Shown: positions 34,648-43,000 of the stretch, in pieces
Numbering within the stretch: the first letter of the stretch is position 1
Layout of the letters: every line of letters starts with the position of its first letter
Assembly: GCA_910578795.1 (NCBI GenBank)
Contig: CAJTSD010000019.1
Coordinates: 1 to 63,418, forward strand
From: an uncultured Lachnospiraceae bacterium
GTDB taxonomy: Bacteria; Bacillota; Clostridia; Lachnospirales; Lachnospiraceae
Direction of reading: 5' to 3'
DNA length: 63,418 bases
Notes under the pieces: model-generated
The model's input: only the letters and a program-made list of their open reading frames with translations
Databases searched by the model: none
Told to the model about the DNA's origin: nothing
Made by a program: the position numbers and the translations under genes

Positions 34648-34784
34648 TGTAACAGTTCAGCCTTCGGCTTCCTGTTACAAGCATCAAGCCATGCAAAACT
34701 ACTTCGTGGTGGCTTGATGCATCTCAACCGCTACGCTGTTTCACGAACTTTGCAGCAAGTGCAAAGTTCTAGGCTGAACTGTTA
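34648..34784 (-). repeat. Nested inverted-repeat element between deoD and cysE (possible RNA switch)
   Basis: A 13-bp perfect outer stem pairs 34650-34662 (TAACAGTTCAGCC) with 34772-34784. Inside are an 11-bp perfect hairpin (34681-34691 with 34710-34720, GCATCAAGCCA) and a 9-bp perfect hairpin (34745-34753 with 34761-34769, GAACTTTGC). TGTAACAG at 34648-34655 can instead pair perfectly with CTGTTACA at 34672-34679, enclosing AGCC/GGCT, which would break the outer stem. It is therefore a cloverleaf with a competing fold, in the cysE leader. Either a structured RNA or a MITE-like palindromic repeat; undecided. Confidence 0.7.
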
Positions 34785-34798
34785 TTGTTCAATACATC

Positions 34799-35527
34799 TT
34801 AATTTTTTTCAACATTGACTGCTGTATTGAGGGCAATCTCCATCATCTGTGTAAAGGAGTTCTGCCGTTCCTCTGCCGACGTTTCTTCCCCGGTCACAAG
34901 ACTGTCCGAAACGGTAAGGATTGCAAGCGCATTTTTGCCGCAGCGCGCCGCGTTCATGTAAAGCGCCGCCGCTTCCATTTCCACACAGAGCACACCCATT
35001 TTCTGCCAGCCCGCATTCGCGTCCTTGCTGTCGTTATAAAATACGTCTGACGAAAGAATATTCCCTACATGGTAATTTGCCCCGACTGCTTCTGCCTGCG
35101 CAATCGCTTCCTTCATCAAAGGATAGCTTGCAATCGGTGCGAACGTACCGCCAAGACCGTACTGGCTTGCGTAGTTGGAGTTGGTACACGCGCCCATGCC
35201 AATCACAATGTCGCGCACATGGACTTTTTCCTGCATTGCCCCGGTTGAACCAATCCGCATAATGTTTTCCACATTAAAAAAGTTGAACAGCTCATAGGTG
35301 TAAATTCCGGTTGTCGGCATTCCCATACCGCTAGCCATGACGCTGACTTTTGTTCCTTTATAAGTGCCTGTATAGCCCTGTATTCCCCTGATATTGTTTA
35401 CAAGCTGCGCATTTTCCAAAAAATTCTCCGCAATAAATTTAGAACGCAGCGGATCACCCGGCATTAACACGGTTTTCCCAAACGCATCTGCCTCGGCATT
35501 AATATGCGGTGTTGTAATCATTGACAT
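34799..35527 (-). CDS. deoD: Purine-nucleoside phosphorylase, DeoD type
   Basis: Phosphorolysis of purine (deoxy)ribonucleosides for salvage. The hexameric-type (PNP-I) signatures are VLMPGDPLRSKFIAENF, GMGMPTTGIYTYEL, MRIGSTGAM, CVEMEAAALY and LTVSDSLVTGE. Length 242 residues. The start at 35527 follows GGAGGAATATGTT. It is preceded by a repeat-rich stretch and followed by the inverted-repeat element. Confidence 0.95.
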   Translation of the reverse strand: MSMITTPHINAEADAFGKTVLMPGDPLRSKFIAENFLENAQLVNNIRGIQGYTGTYKGTKVSVMASGMGMPTTGIYTYELFNFFNVENIMRIGSTGAMQEKVHVRDIVIGMGACTNSNYASQYGLGGTFAPIASYPLMKEAIAQAEAVGANYHVGNILSSDVFYNDSKDANAGWQKMGVLCVEMEAAALYMNAARCGKNALAILTVSDSLVTGEETSAEERQNSFTQMMEIALNTAVNVEKN

Positions 35528-35566
35528 AACATATTCCTCCATTCTTTTATCTGTCGTTTTATTCCC

Positions 35567-35770
35567 GCGAGCAACGAGCCAAGTGGCTGCTTGCAGACAT
35601 TTGGCGACTGCCGCGAGGGTCAAATCCCCCCACAGCCTGCTGCGTTTAATTTTGATGCCCCGTAGCTTGCTGCGGGGTTTTTGACTTTGTATTTGTATAA
35701 GGTTGCAACAGTGTAAATCATCGAAACAAAAAGCTTTGCATTTTGCAATCGGGTGCGCTGGAACCCGATT
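35567..35770 (-). repeat. Palindromic repeat cluster upstream of deoD
   Basis: Several stem-loops are packed here: GAGCCAAGTGGCTGC (35584-35598), two degenerate copies of a C-rich hairpin (about 35624-35648, and GCCCCGTAGC-TT-GCTGCGGGG at 35653-35673, followed by TTTTT), and AATCGGGT/ACCCGATT (35747-35754 with 35763-35770) just after the ispF stop. From memory, hairpins of the form CCCCGCAGCTTGCTGCGGGG are scattered between genes in Lachnospiraceae; not verified here. The last hairpin may end ispF transcription. No ORF is supported. Confidence 0.55.
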
Positions 35771-35771
35771 T

Positions 35772-36338
35772 TTATTCGTAAATAATCTGCGATTTCTTAC
35801 AACCGTTACAGCTTTCGCAGCCCTGTGCTGCCGACTGCCTTGTCGTTTCCATCGTCGCCATCTCCCTTGGACTTGTCAGCATACAGATCGCTTGTGCCGA
35901 AATGCCCTTACCCTCACCTGTAAAACCAAGTCCTTCCTCCGTCGTCGCCTTCACATTAACCTGATCCAGCGTAAGATGCAGCGCATTCGCAATATTCTCC
36001 CGCATTTGATCAATATGCGGGCGCATTTTCGGTGCCTGTGCGATAATCGTGGCATCAATGTTTTCAATAAAGAACATATTTTCTTCCAGCAATGCGCCTA
36101 CCCGCTCTAAAAGCAGGATACTTGAAATTCCTTTGTACGCCGGATCGGTGTCTGGAAAATGTTTCCCAATATCCCCAAGCGCCGCCGCCCCCAAAAGCGC
36201 GTCGGCAATTGCATGGAGCAGCACATCCGCGTCCGAATGCCCCAAAAGTCCAAGCGCATATGGAATTGTCACGCCGCCGATAATCAAATCTCGTCCTTCC
36301 ACCAAACGGTGTACGTCATACCCCATTCCTATCCTCAT
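35772..36338 (-). CDS. ispF: 2-C-methyl-D-erythritol 2,4-cyclodiphosphate synthase with Cys-rich tail
   Basis: Fifth enzyme of the MEP isoprenoid pathway. The zinc-binding and active-site blocks are intact: GYDVHRL, GHSDADVLLHAIADALLGAA, FPDTD and KATTEEGLGFTG. The core should end near residue 158, but the protein runs to 188 with an unusual tail ending GCESCNGCKKSQIIYE, a CxxCxxC cluster not part of the fold. GGGAGGG precedes the ATG. ispD is not adjacent; dxr, ispG and uppS are further along. Confidence 0.93.
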   Translation of the reverse strand: MRIGMGYDVHRLVEGRDLIIGGVTIPYALGLLGHSDADVLLHAIADALLGAAALGDIGKHFPDTDPAYKGISSILLLERVGALLEENMFFIENIDATIIAQAPKMRPHIDQMRENIANALHLTLDQVNVKATTEEGLGFTGEGKGISAQAICMLTSPREMATMETTRQSAAQGCESCNGCKKSQIIYE

Positions 36339-36449
36339 CTAAACCCTCCCTGCTTTTTGCCGTCCTCTTTTTTTAATCCCCCCATGAGTTAATGTTTCCT
36401 CAAATCCCAATTCAGCCGCAAATTCATGGCTTTAGCAAATTATCAATTT

Positions 36450-37952
36450 CTATCTGTCAGGCACCATTAACTTATCAAATCCTTTCAGCAACTCCAGTAC
36501 AATATCAAAGAGTTTATCACAATCGCCCTCTCGCGCGCCTTCAATATTGAGCGGCATTTGCGGGTCATGCAGCGACATGCGAAGCAAAAGCCACCCCTTT
36601 ACCTCGTCCGAATCAAACGTAATGCGGATACCCTCATACGAATTGAGCGCAATCTGATACCCTTTCGCTTTTGCCCTTTCCTCGAATGTATTCAGCGCAT
36701 TTTGTCCATATTCCTTAAAATTATCACAATCAATCTTAAAACGGTACTCCCGCTCCTCAAAGCCCTTTTCCAGCGTTTCAATAAACGCCGCAAGCGGTTT
36801 GTTTTGCTTTGCTGCCTTTGCAAGTGCAATCAAAAGCTTCACCGCCATATACGCCCCGTCGTCAAGGAAATAGTTCTCGCTCAACGCGCCATGTCCGGAC
36901 GTTTCAATCGCAAGCGGTGAAACCGTTCCCGCATTGTTGAGGCGAATGGACTCATTAATCACATTTTTATAACCGCGCATATACCGATGATGCTTCATGC
37001 CAATGCTTTCGATAAAACGCGTCAGACGATCGCTTGTGACAGAGTCCGTAACAATCGTACCGCCCGGATAATCCTCCGCGATAATCGCTGTCATCATTGC
37101 AATAATCGCATCCCTGTTCACCTCGTCGCCGTTTGGAAGAACTGCCGACATTCTGTCAACGTCCGTGTCAAAAATAATACCCAAATCCGCCTTATTCTTA
37201 AGCACTGCCTGCCGGATAGACTCCATCGCCTGCTTATTCTCCGGATTCGGAATATGATTCGGGAAATGTCCGTCCGGCTCTAAGAACTGACTTCCCGACG
37301 TGTCCGCCCCAAGCGGATTTAACACCTTCTCCACAAAAAAGCCACCCGCGCCGTTCCCCGTATCAACCACAATATGTAAACCTGCAAGCGGCTTCTCATA
37401 ATCTGCGGCGTTGATACTCTTTCTTATCTTATCCTTTAAAAAATCACAATATACCGAAATCGAGTCCACTTTTTCCACGCCGCAAAGACTGGCGTCCGCA
37501 ACCGAAAGCCCTGCGGCAGTTTCCAAAATTTTTGTGATATCGTCATGCTCCAAACCGCCGTCACGGTCAAAAAACTTATAGCCGTTTCGGTTAAACGGAA
37601 GGTGGCTTGCCGTAATCATAATCGCACCGTCAAAGCCAAACTCGTCAAACACCGTCGTCATAAACATCGAAGGTGTGGAAACCAGTCCGCACGCATAAAC
37701 CTTCGCGCCTGCTGCCACAATGCCCTTTGCCGCTGCAACAAACAGCCTGTCCGCCGTAATGCGTGAATCATGCCCGATGCCAATCCGAAGCTCCTGCGGC
37801 TTTTTTCCCTTTTTCTCGGCAAGCCATCTGACAAACCCTCCGCCAATCAGGTTTCCCGCATCCTCGGTGAGGTTCACATGTTCTCCCTCCACGCCCTCAC
37901 ACGCAATTCCTCTGATATCGCTTCCGTTTTGAAGCTTTCTGATATCCTCCAT
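36450..37952 (-). CDS. Phosphomannomutase/phosphoglucomutase
   Basis: An alpha-D-phosphohexomutase of 500 residues. The phosphoserine loop is ITASHLPFNRNGYKF, the metal loop IIFDTDVDRMS, the sugar loop AIETSGHGALSENYF and the C-terminal phosphate-binding loop SYEGIRITF. It interconverts hexose 1- and 6-phosphates for envelope polysaccharide synthesis. The ATG at 37952 is taken as start; an ATG at 37964 lies one base after AGAAAGGAG. Two strong hairpins precede it. Confidence 0.9.
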   Translation of the reverse strand: MEDIRKLQNGSDIRGIACEGVEGEHVNLTEDAGNLIGGGFVRWLAEKKGKKPQELRIGIGHDSRITADRLFVAAAKGIVAAGAKVYACGLVSTPSMFMTTVFDEFGFDGAIMITASHLPFNRNGYKFFDRDGGLEHDDITKILETAAGLSVADASLCGVEKVDSISVYCDFLKDKIRKSINAADYEKPLAGLHIVVDTGNGAGGFFVEKVLNPLGADTSGSQFLEPDGHFPNHIPNPENKQAMESIRQAVLKNKADLGIIFDTDVDRMSAVLPNGDEVNRDAIIAMMTAIIAEDYPGGTIVTDSVTSDRLTRFIESIGMKHHRYMRGYKNVINESIRLNNAGTVSPLAIETSGHGALSENYFLDDGAYMAVKLLIALAKAAKQNKPLAAFIETLEKGFEEREYRFKIDCDNFKEYGQNALNTFEERAKAKGYQIALNSYEGIRITFDSDEVKGWLLLRMSLHDPQMPLNIEGAREGDCDKLFDIVLELLKGFDKLMVPDR

Positions 37953-37983
37953 ACTAATAACCATGCTCCTTTCTCAGTTTGCG

Positions 37984-38036
37984 AATTTGTGCCCCAAGCA
38001 CAAATTTGCTGTGTGAAAAATTTATTTTTCACACTA
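37984..38036 (-). promoter_or_regulatory. Paired hairpins in the phosphohexomutase leader
   Basis: Two adjacent near-perfect stem-loops precede the ribosome site: GAATTTGTGC / GCACAAATTT-type (about 37984-38008) and GTGTGAAAAAT / ATTTTTCACAC (38013-38035). A GGAGGATA followed by GTG at 38030-38032 could start a short leader peptide running through the hairpins and out of frame over the gene start. Their position suggests translational or transcriptional control. Confidence 0.5.
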
Positions 38037-38184
38037 TCCTCCGTTTCCCTGTTTTCCAGTATTTTGTTTTCTATCACTCTGTTTTAATACGCAGCCTTGT
38101 TGTGAAAAAAATATCAAACTTTTCCGCTCTTGTTCTTATCTTATCATAAACCGTCTTAAAAAGAAACCATATTTCCCAAGCAAT

Positions 38185-40638
38185 TTAAAGCCAGTCATTC
38201 CAAAACTTTTCCACACGTCCCGCAATTTTGTCAACACTCACAACCTCAAAACTTGCCCATTCCCTCGGAAACAGGCGCCTGTAACGGTATTCCAAAAACC
38301 GCTCGTCCAAAAGCGCCACCACGCCCACATCCTCCGCCGTACGAATCACACGCCCCGCCGACTGCAAAACCTTGTTCATTCCCGGATAACAGTATGCATA
38401 ATCAAACCCGCTGTCTCCCCGTTCATTAAAATAGTCCTTCAATAGCTCCCGCTCGCAGCCCACCTGCGGAATGCCCGTTCCCACAATCACCGCACCAATC
38501 AGACTGTCCCGCTTTAAGTCAATCCCTTCCGAAAAAATCCCTCCCATCACACAAAAGCCAATCAGAATGGAATCCTGCTCCTCCTCAATTTCAAACGCAA
38601 TGTTTTCTTCCAAATCACAGCCCGCATTCCCCTGAAACCGCAGCAGAAACTCCTCACGCTTTGCCTCGCTCATATAGTCCTCCTGCACGATACACTCCAT
38701 ACACGCCGCGTCAAAATAATCCTCCATAAAGCAGTTATATACCCGCTCCAAAAACAAGTGTGAAGGCAGAAATACCATATAATTCCCATAGCGTTGCCGG
38801 ACAATCTCATGGATATAGCGCGCAATGCGCCGAAACTCGTCCTCGCCCCGTCTTGTATATTTGCTCGTCACATCATTGGCAATAAAAAGCGCCTTCTTCT
38901 CCTCCTGAAACGCAGACCTTGCATACACCTCATAATCCTGCGCCTCACCGCCGAGCAGCCTCTTATAATACTGGATTGGCAGAAGCGTTGCGGAAAAAAG
39001 GATACTGCTTCTGCCTTTTCGCATACAGGCTTTCAGATTTTCGGCAGGATCGACACAAAAAAGCTTCAGCATAAAATCCCCATCGTCCATAAGACGCCCG
39101 TACACCACATAATTTTCATCCATCAGCTCATACATATTCAAAAAATGCGACACTTCAAAATAAAATTCCAAAATTTCCTTTTTATCGGGAAGTGTGTCAT
39201 GCTCATCCAAAAAATCGTCCATCGCCGCATACGCGCGTGTCAACGCAATGACAAACCCGTCAATCCCCTCCTGCTTTTGATAATCCTCACACTGGCGTTT
39301 CATCGCCAGCAGCTCCTTATTGCACTTGTCCAGCAGCTTCGCAGCCTTTGGCGCCTGCTCCTTCATCAGCCGTTTCACCGCCAAAAACGATTTTTTAAAC
39401 AGCGCCGCACTATACATCTCTCTGCCACGCTCCAAAAGATTGTGCGCCTCGTCAATCAAAAATACATAATCTTTCCCCACGTTCGTTTCACTCAAAAAAC
39501 GCTTCAAATAAACGCGCGGATCAAAAACATAATTATAATCACAAATAACGGCATCCGAAAAAAGGCTCATGTCAAGACCAAGCTCAAACGGACAAACCAG
39601 ATAGCGTTTTGCATATTCCTTCACCTGTTCCCGCGTAAAATGATCCTCATGCGTGAGCAAGTCATACATGGCGTCGTTCACCCTGTCATAATGCCCTTTC
39701 GCATAAGGACAGGCATCCGGATTGCACTCCGCCTCACCTTCCATCTCGATTTCCTTCAAAAAACAGATTTTATCCCTCGCAGTTAGCGCTACCGTTTTGA
39801 CGCGCAAACCGTTTTGCTGCAAAAGCGAAAAGCACTCCTGCGCCACCGTGCGCGTAATGGTCTTTGCCGTAAGATAAAAAATCTTCTCCACCATTCCTTC
39901 TCCCATCGCCTTAACCGTAGGAAACACCGTGGATATGGTTTTTCCGACCCCCGTCGGCGCCTCCAAAAACAGCTTCCTCCGATGATAAATCGTGCGATAC
40001 ACACCTGCCGCAAGTTCTTTCTGCCCTTCCCTGTAGGAAAATGGAAATACAAGATTTTTTATGGACTCCGTCCGGATTTTATCCCACGCAACCTGAAAAT
40101 CCGACCACTTTTGATACTCTGTTAAGAGATTGTCAAACCATTGCTCCAACGCATCGAAAGCATACTCCTCCTCAAAATGTTTACGCTGCTCTGTTTCAAT
40201 ATTACAGTAGGTCACTCGCACGCCGATTGTCCTAAGATTATTTTCCTTCGCATAAATATACGCGTAACACTTTGCCTGCGCAAGGTGCACTCCCGCCGCC
40301 TGATGAATCCGACCAAGCTCCCGGTACGTACCCTTAATCTCATCAATAACCACCTTCTGCTTGGTATCCGCGGTTTCCGGCTCATCATGGTTTGCATAAT
40401 TGAAGTCAATAATACCATCCGCCCTGCCTTCCACCACAATGTCATACTCCCCCGCGCTCCATGCAAATTTAAGCCCCACCTCCGCATGATACTCGCTTCC
40501 CATTTCGCGCTGTATCATGCGGTGAATGCGGCTTCCCTCCTGCATCGCGTTCCCCGAACCCGATGATTTCCTGTTATCGATATCCCCCTCTCGCAGAATA
40601 AACTCCACAAGCTGTCTGACCGACACATGTATTTCCAT
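38185..40638 (-). CDS. PD-(D/E)XK nuclease - XPD/DinG-like helicase fusion
   Basis: Residues 1-185 form a RecB-type nuclease domain: an early His (SRIHRMIQ), GRADGIIDF (Asp 74), VVIDEIKG (Glu 100, Lys 102) and QAKCY (Gln 121, Tyr 125). Residues 200-817 form a superfamily 2 XPD/DinG-like helicase with Walker A EAPTGVGKT (226-234), four cysteines placed for a 4Fe-4S cluster (292, 305, 310, 349), DEAH at 396-399 and a C-terminal QSAGRVIRT block. It probably unwinds and cuts branched or damaged DNA. It starts two bases after the P1B ATPase stop, with its ribosome site inside that gene, so expression is coupled to the metal operon. Confidence 0.9.
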   Translation of the reverse strand: MEIHVSVRQLVEFILREGDIDNRKSSGSGNAMQEGSRIHRMIQREMGSEYHAEVGLKFAWSAGEYDIVVEGRADGIIDFNYANHDEPETADTKQKVVIDEIKGTYRELGRIHQAAGVHLAQAKCYAYIYAKENNLRTIGVRVTYCNIETEQRKHFEEEYAFDALEQWFDNLLTEYQKWSDFQVAWDKIRTESIKNLVFPFSYREGQKELAAGVYRTIYHRRKLFLEAPTGVGKTISTVFPTVKAMGEGMVEKIFYLTAKTITRTVAQECFSLLQQNGLRVKTVALTARDKICFLKEIEMEGEAECNPDACPYAKGHYDRVNDAMYDLLTHEDHFTREQVKEYAKRYLVCPFELGLDMSLFSDAVICDYNYVFDPRVYLKRFLSETNVGKDYVFLIDEAHNLLERGREMYSAALFKKSFLAVKRLMKEQAPKAAKLLDKCNKELLAMKRQCEDYQKQEGIDGFVIALTRAYAAMDDFLDEHDTLPDKKEILEFYFEVSHFLNMYELMDENYVVYGRLMDDGDFMLKLFCVDPAENLKACMRKGRSSILFSATLLPIQYYKRLLGGEAQDYEVYARSAFQEEKKALFIANDVTSKYTRRGEDEFRRIARYIHEIVRQRYGNYMVFLPSHLFLERVYNCFMEDYFDAACMECIVQEDYMSEAKREEFLLRFQGNAGCDLEENIAFEIEEEQDSILIGFCVMGGIFSEGIDLKRDSLIGAVIVGTGIPQVGCERELLKDYFNERGDSGFDYAYCYPGMNKVLQSAGRVIRTAEDVGVVALLDERFLEYRYRRLFPREWASFEVVSVDKIAGRVEKFWNDWL

Positions 40639-40640
40639 TC

Positions 40641-42599
40641 TTATTTGTTTCCCCTATACCGTAATGTCCGCATGGCATTCAAAATCGCAATTACCGCCAC
40701 GCCCACATCCGCGAACACAGCCTCCCACATACTTGCCATGCCAAGCGCGCCCAAAATCAGCACCAGCGCCTTCACTGCAAGCGCAAACACAATATTCTGC
40801 CTGACAATGCCAAGCGTCTTTCTCGCAATTCTGACCACCGCGGCAATTTTGCGCACATCATCATCCATCAGCACGACATCCGCCGCCTCAATCGCCGCGT
40901 CAGAACCCATACTGCCCATCGCAAAGCCAATATCCGCCCGCGCAAGTACAGGCGCATCATTAATCCCGTCGCCCACAAATGCCAGCCGTTCTTTCTGCGT
41001 ACGGTTATTCAGCAATGTTTCCACCCGCGCAACCTTGTCAGCCGGCAAAAGCTCCGCGTGCAGCTCATCAATGCCAAGTTCCCGCGCAACTGCCTCCGCC
41101 GCCTGTCTTCTGTCACCAGTTAACATAACACATTTTTTAACGCCAATCTTTTTCATATCGGCAATTGCCTCGCGCGCGCCTTCCTTTATCGTATCGGAAA
41201 TAATCACCGCGCCTGCGTACACGTTCTCACATGCCACATAACAAACTGTACCACGTTCCGTAGCCGATGTATAGTCCGCATTCCCTGATTTCATCAAATT
41301 CGGGTGCTGCTGCTCCAACGACTTTAATTCCTTGCAAATCGCGCAGTCAATTCCATTTGCCTGCATCAGCTTTTCATTTCCAACCAAAACCTGCTTTCCA
41401 TCCACCGTTACGCTGATTCCATGCCCCGCCTGCTCGCTTGCCTCACCGACGCGTCCCAAATCAACCTCTTTTCCCGTCCGTTCCAAATATGCCGCCCTGA
41501 CAGATTCCGCAATCGGATGATTGGAATACCCTTCCGCGTGCGCCGCAAGCTCTAAAAGCGCCTCATGCGAAAAACCGTTCTCCGCATAAAGACCGGAAAC
41601 CTTAAATTCCCCTTTTGTCAATGTTCCCGTCTTGTCAAAAACAATCGTCGTCATCTCTGCAACCGCCTCAAGATAATTGCCGCCCTTTACCAGCACGCCA
41701 ATGCGCGATGCCGCACCAATACCGCCAAAAAAGCCAAGCGGAACGGAAATCACAAGCGCACACGGACACGAAATGACAAGAAAGATACAAGCCCTGTGAA
41801 TCCACTCACTCCATCCACCACCCAAAAGAAGCGGCGGCAAAATCGCCAGTACCACGGCGGCAATCGTGACAATCGGCGTATAGTAGCGTGCAAACTTCGT
41901 GATAAAATTCTCTGCCTTCGCCTTATTGGAGCTTGCATTCTCCACAAGCTCAAGAATTTTCGAAACAGTGGAATCGTCAAACTCCTTCGTTGTACGCACC
42001 TTTAACGTACCGCTACCGTTCACGCAGCCGCTGATAATCTCATCACCCGCGGCAGCCCTTCTTGGCACGGATTCCCCAGTCAGCGCCGCCGTATCAATCA
42101 AAGACTCACCTTCCACGACAACACCGTCAAGCGGCACACGTTCACCGGGCTTAATCACGATAATGCTTCCAACCTCCACATCATCCGGATCCACCTGCGT
42201 CAACGTTCCGTTTTCTTCAATATTTGCATACTCCGGACAGATATCCATCATATCCGAAATGGACTGACGCGATTTTCCCACCGCGTAGCTTTGAAACAGC
42301 TCCCCAACCTGATAAAACAGCATCACGGCAGCCGCCTCGGAAAAATCCCGCGCCCCAAACGCGCCAAAGGTCGCAAGCATCATCAGAAAATTCTCGTCAA
42401 ACACCTGCCCATGCCGAATGTTCCTTGCCGCCTTTAAGATAATATCATAACCGATAATCAGATACGGCACTACAAATAAAACAAGCTCTATCCAAATGCG
42501 TTCCGGCAGTATTCCAACATGCTCACTGATCATAAGCGCCGCCAAAAGCACAAACGAAACCACGATACGAAGCAACATCTTTTTCTGTTTTTTTGTCAT
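40641..42599 (-). CDS. Heavy-metal P1B-type ATPase (Zn/Cd/Pb exporter)
   Basis: A polytopic ATPase of 652 residues with ISCPCALVISVP (the CPC transport motif), FDKTGTLTKG (phospho-Asp), SNHPIAESV (HP motif), MLTGDRR and GDGINDAPVLARADIGFAMG. The cytoplasmic N-terminal HMA domain is missing; a free HMA protein is encoded just upstream. The CPC context and CadC-type regulator favour Zn/Cd/Pb over Cu. The start at 42599 follows GGAGGGATTGGA. Cotranscribed with HMA and helicase genes. Confidence 0.95.
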   Translation of the reverse strand: MTKKQKKMLLRIVVSFVLLAALMISEHVGILPERIWIELVLFVVPYLIIGYDIILKAARNIRHGQVFDENFLMMLATFGAFGARDFSEAAAVMLFYQVGELFQSYAVGKSRQSISDMMDICPEYANIEENGTLTQVDPDDVEVGSIIVIKPGERVPLDGVVVEGESLIDTAALTGESVPRRAAAGDEIISGCVNGSGTLKVRTTKEFDDSTVSKILELVENASSNKAKAENFITKFARYYTPIVTIAAVVLAILPPLLLGGGWSEWIHRACIFLVISCPCALVISVPLGFFGGIGAASRIGVLVKGGNYLEAVAEMTTIVFDKTGTLTKGEFKVSGLYAENGFSHEALLELAAHAEGYSNHPIAESVRAAYLERTGKEVDLGRVGEASEQAGHGISVTVDGKQVLVGNEKLMQANGIDCAICKELKSLEQQHPNLMKSGNADYTSATERGTVCYVACENVYAGAVIISDTIKEGAREAIADMKKIGVKKCVMLTGDRRQAAEAVARELGIDELHAELLPADKVARVETLLNNRTQKERLAFVGDGINDAPVLARADIGFAMGSMGSDAAIEAADVVLMDDDVRKIAAVVRIARKTLGIVRQNIVFALAVKALVLILGALGMASMWEAVFADVGVAVIAILNAMRTLRYRGNK

Positions 42600-42709
42600 T
42601 CCAATCCCTCCATTTCCGTCATCCAAAATTCGTTCGGATATTCAAAAACCCCAAGCCCATAAATCGCTCAGGCTCAGGGCATATTTGATAATGATTTCAC
42701 AATATGGCT

Positions 42710-42928
42710 TTACATCAGGATTTTGCAATCCGGCTCCACCTTCGCACAGACTGCCTTTACTTCCTCCATAATCGCGTCAAACCGCTCGTCAACCGCATCA
42801 ATTGTCATTTTCTGCGCCAAAAAGCTCACCGTCGCATCATTTACGCCGTCAATCTTCTTAATCGCCTCCTCCATCTTCGCTGCGCAATTTGCACAATCCA
42901 AATCCTCAAGTTTAAATTTCTTTTTCAT
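42710..42928 (-). CDS. Heavy-metal-associated (HMA) domain protein
   Basis: A 72-residue ferredoxin-like HMA domain with the metal-binding block DCANCAAKMEEAI and two further Cys near the C-terminus (AVCAKVEPDC). It likely delivers or senses Zn/Cd for the adjacent HMA-less P1B ATPase, effectively the detached N-terminus of that pump. AAGGAAA precedes the ATG. Gap of 110 bp to the ATPase. Confidence 0.92.
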   Translation of the reverse strand: MKKKFKLEDLDCANCAAKMEEAIKKIDGVNDATVSFLAQKMTIDAVDERFDAIMEEVKAVCAKVEPDCKILM

Positions 42929-43000
42929 CGTTTTTATTTCCTTTCCTTATCATTATACTACATTACTTTCAAGCGGCGAAGAATGCCGCCCTTGCGTTCT

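Noticed and set aside
34648..34784. T-box leader for cysE/cysS
   Set aside because: No T-box consensus or specifier loop arrangement can be found; the element is dominated by perfect inverted repeats.
38794..39786. 330-residue plus-strand ORF opposite the helicase
   Set aside because: Low-complexity basic shadow of the nuclease-helicase gene.
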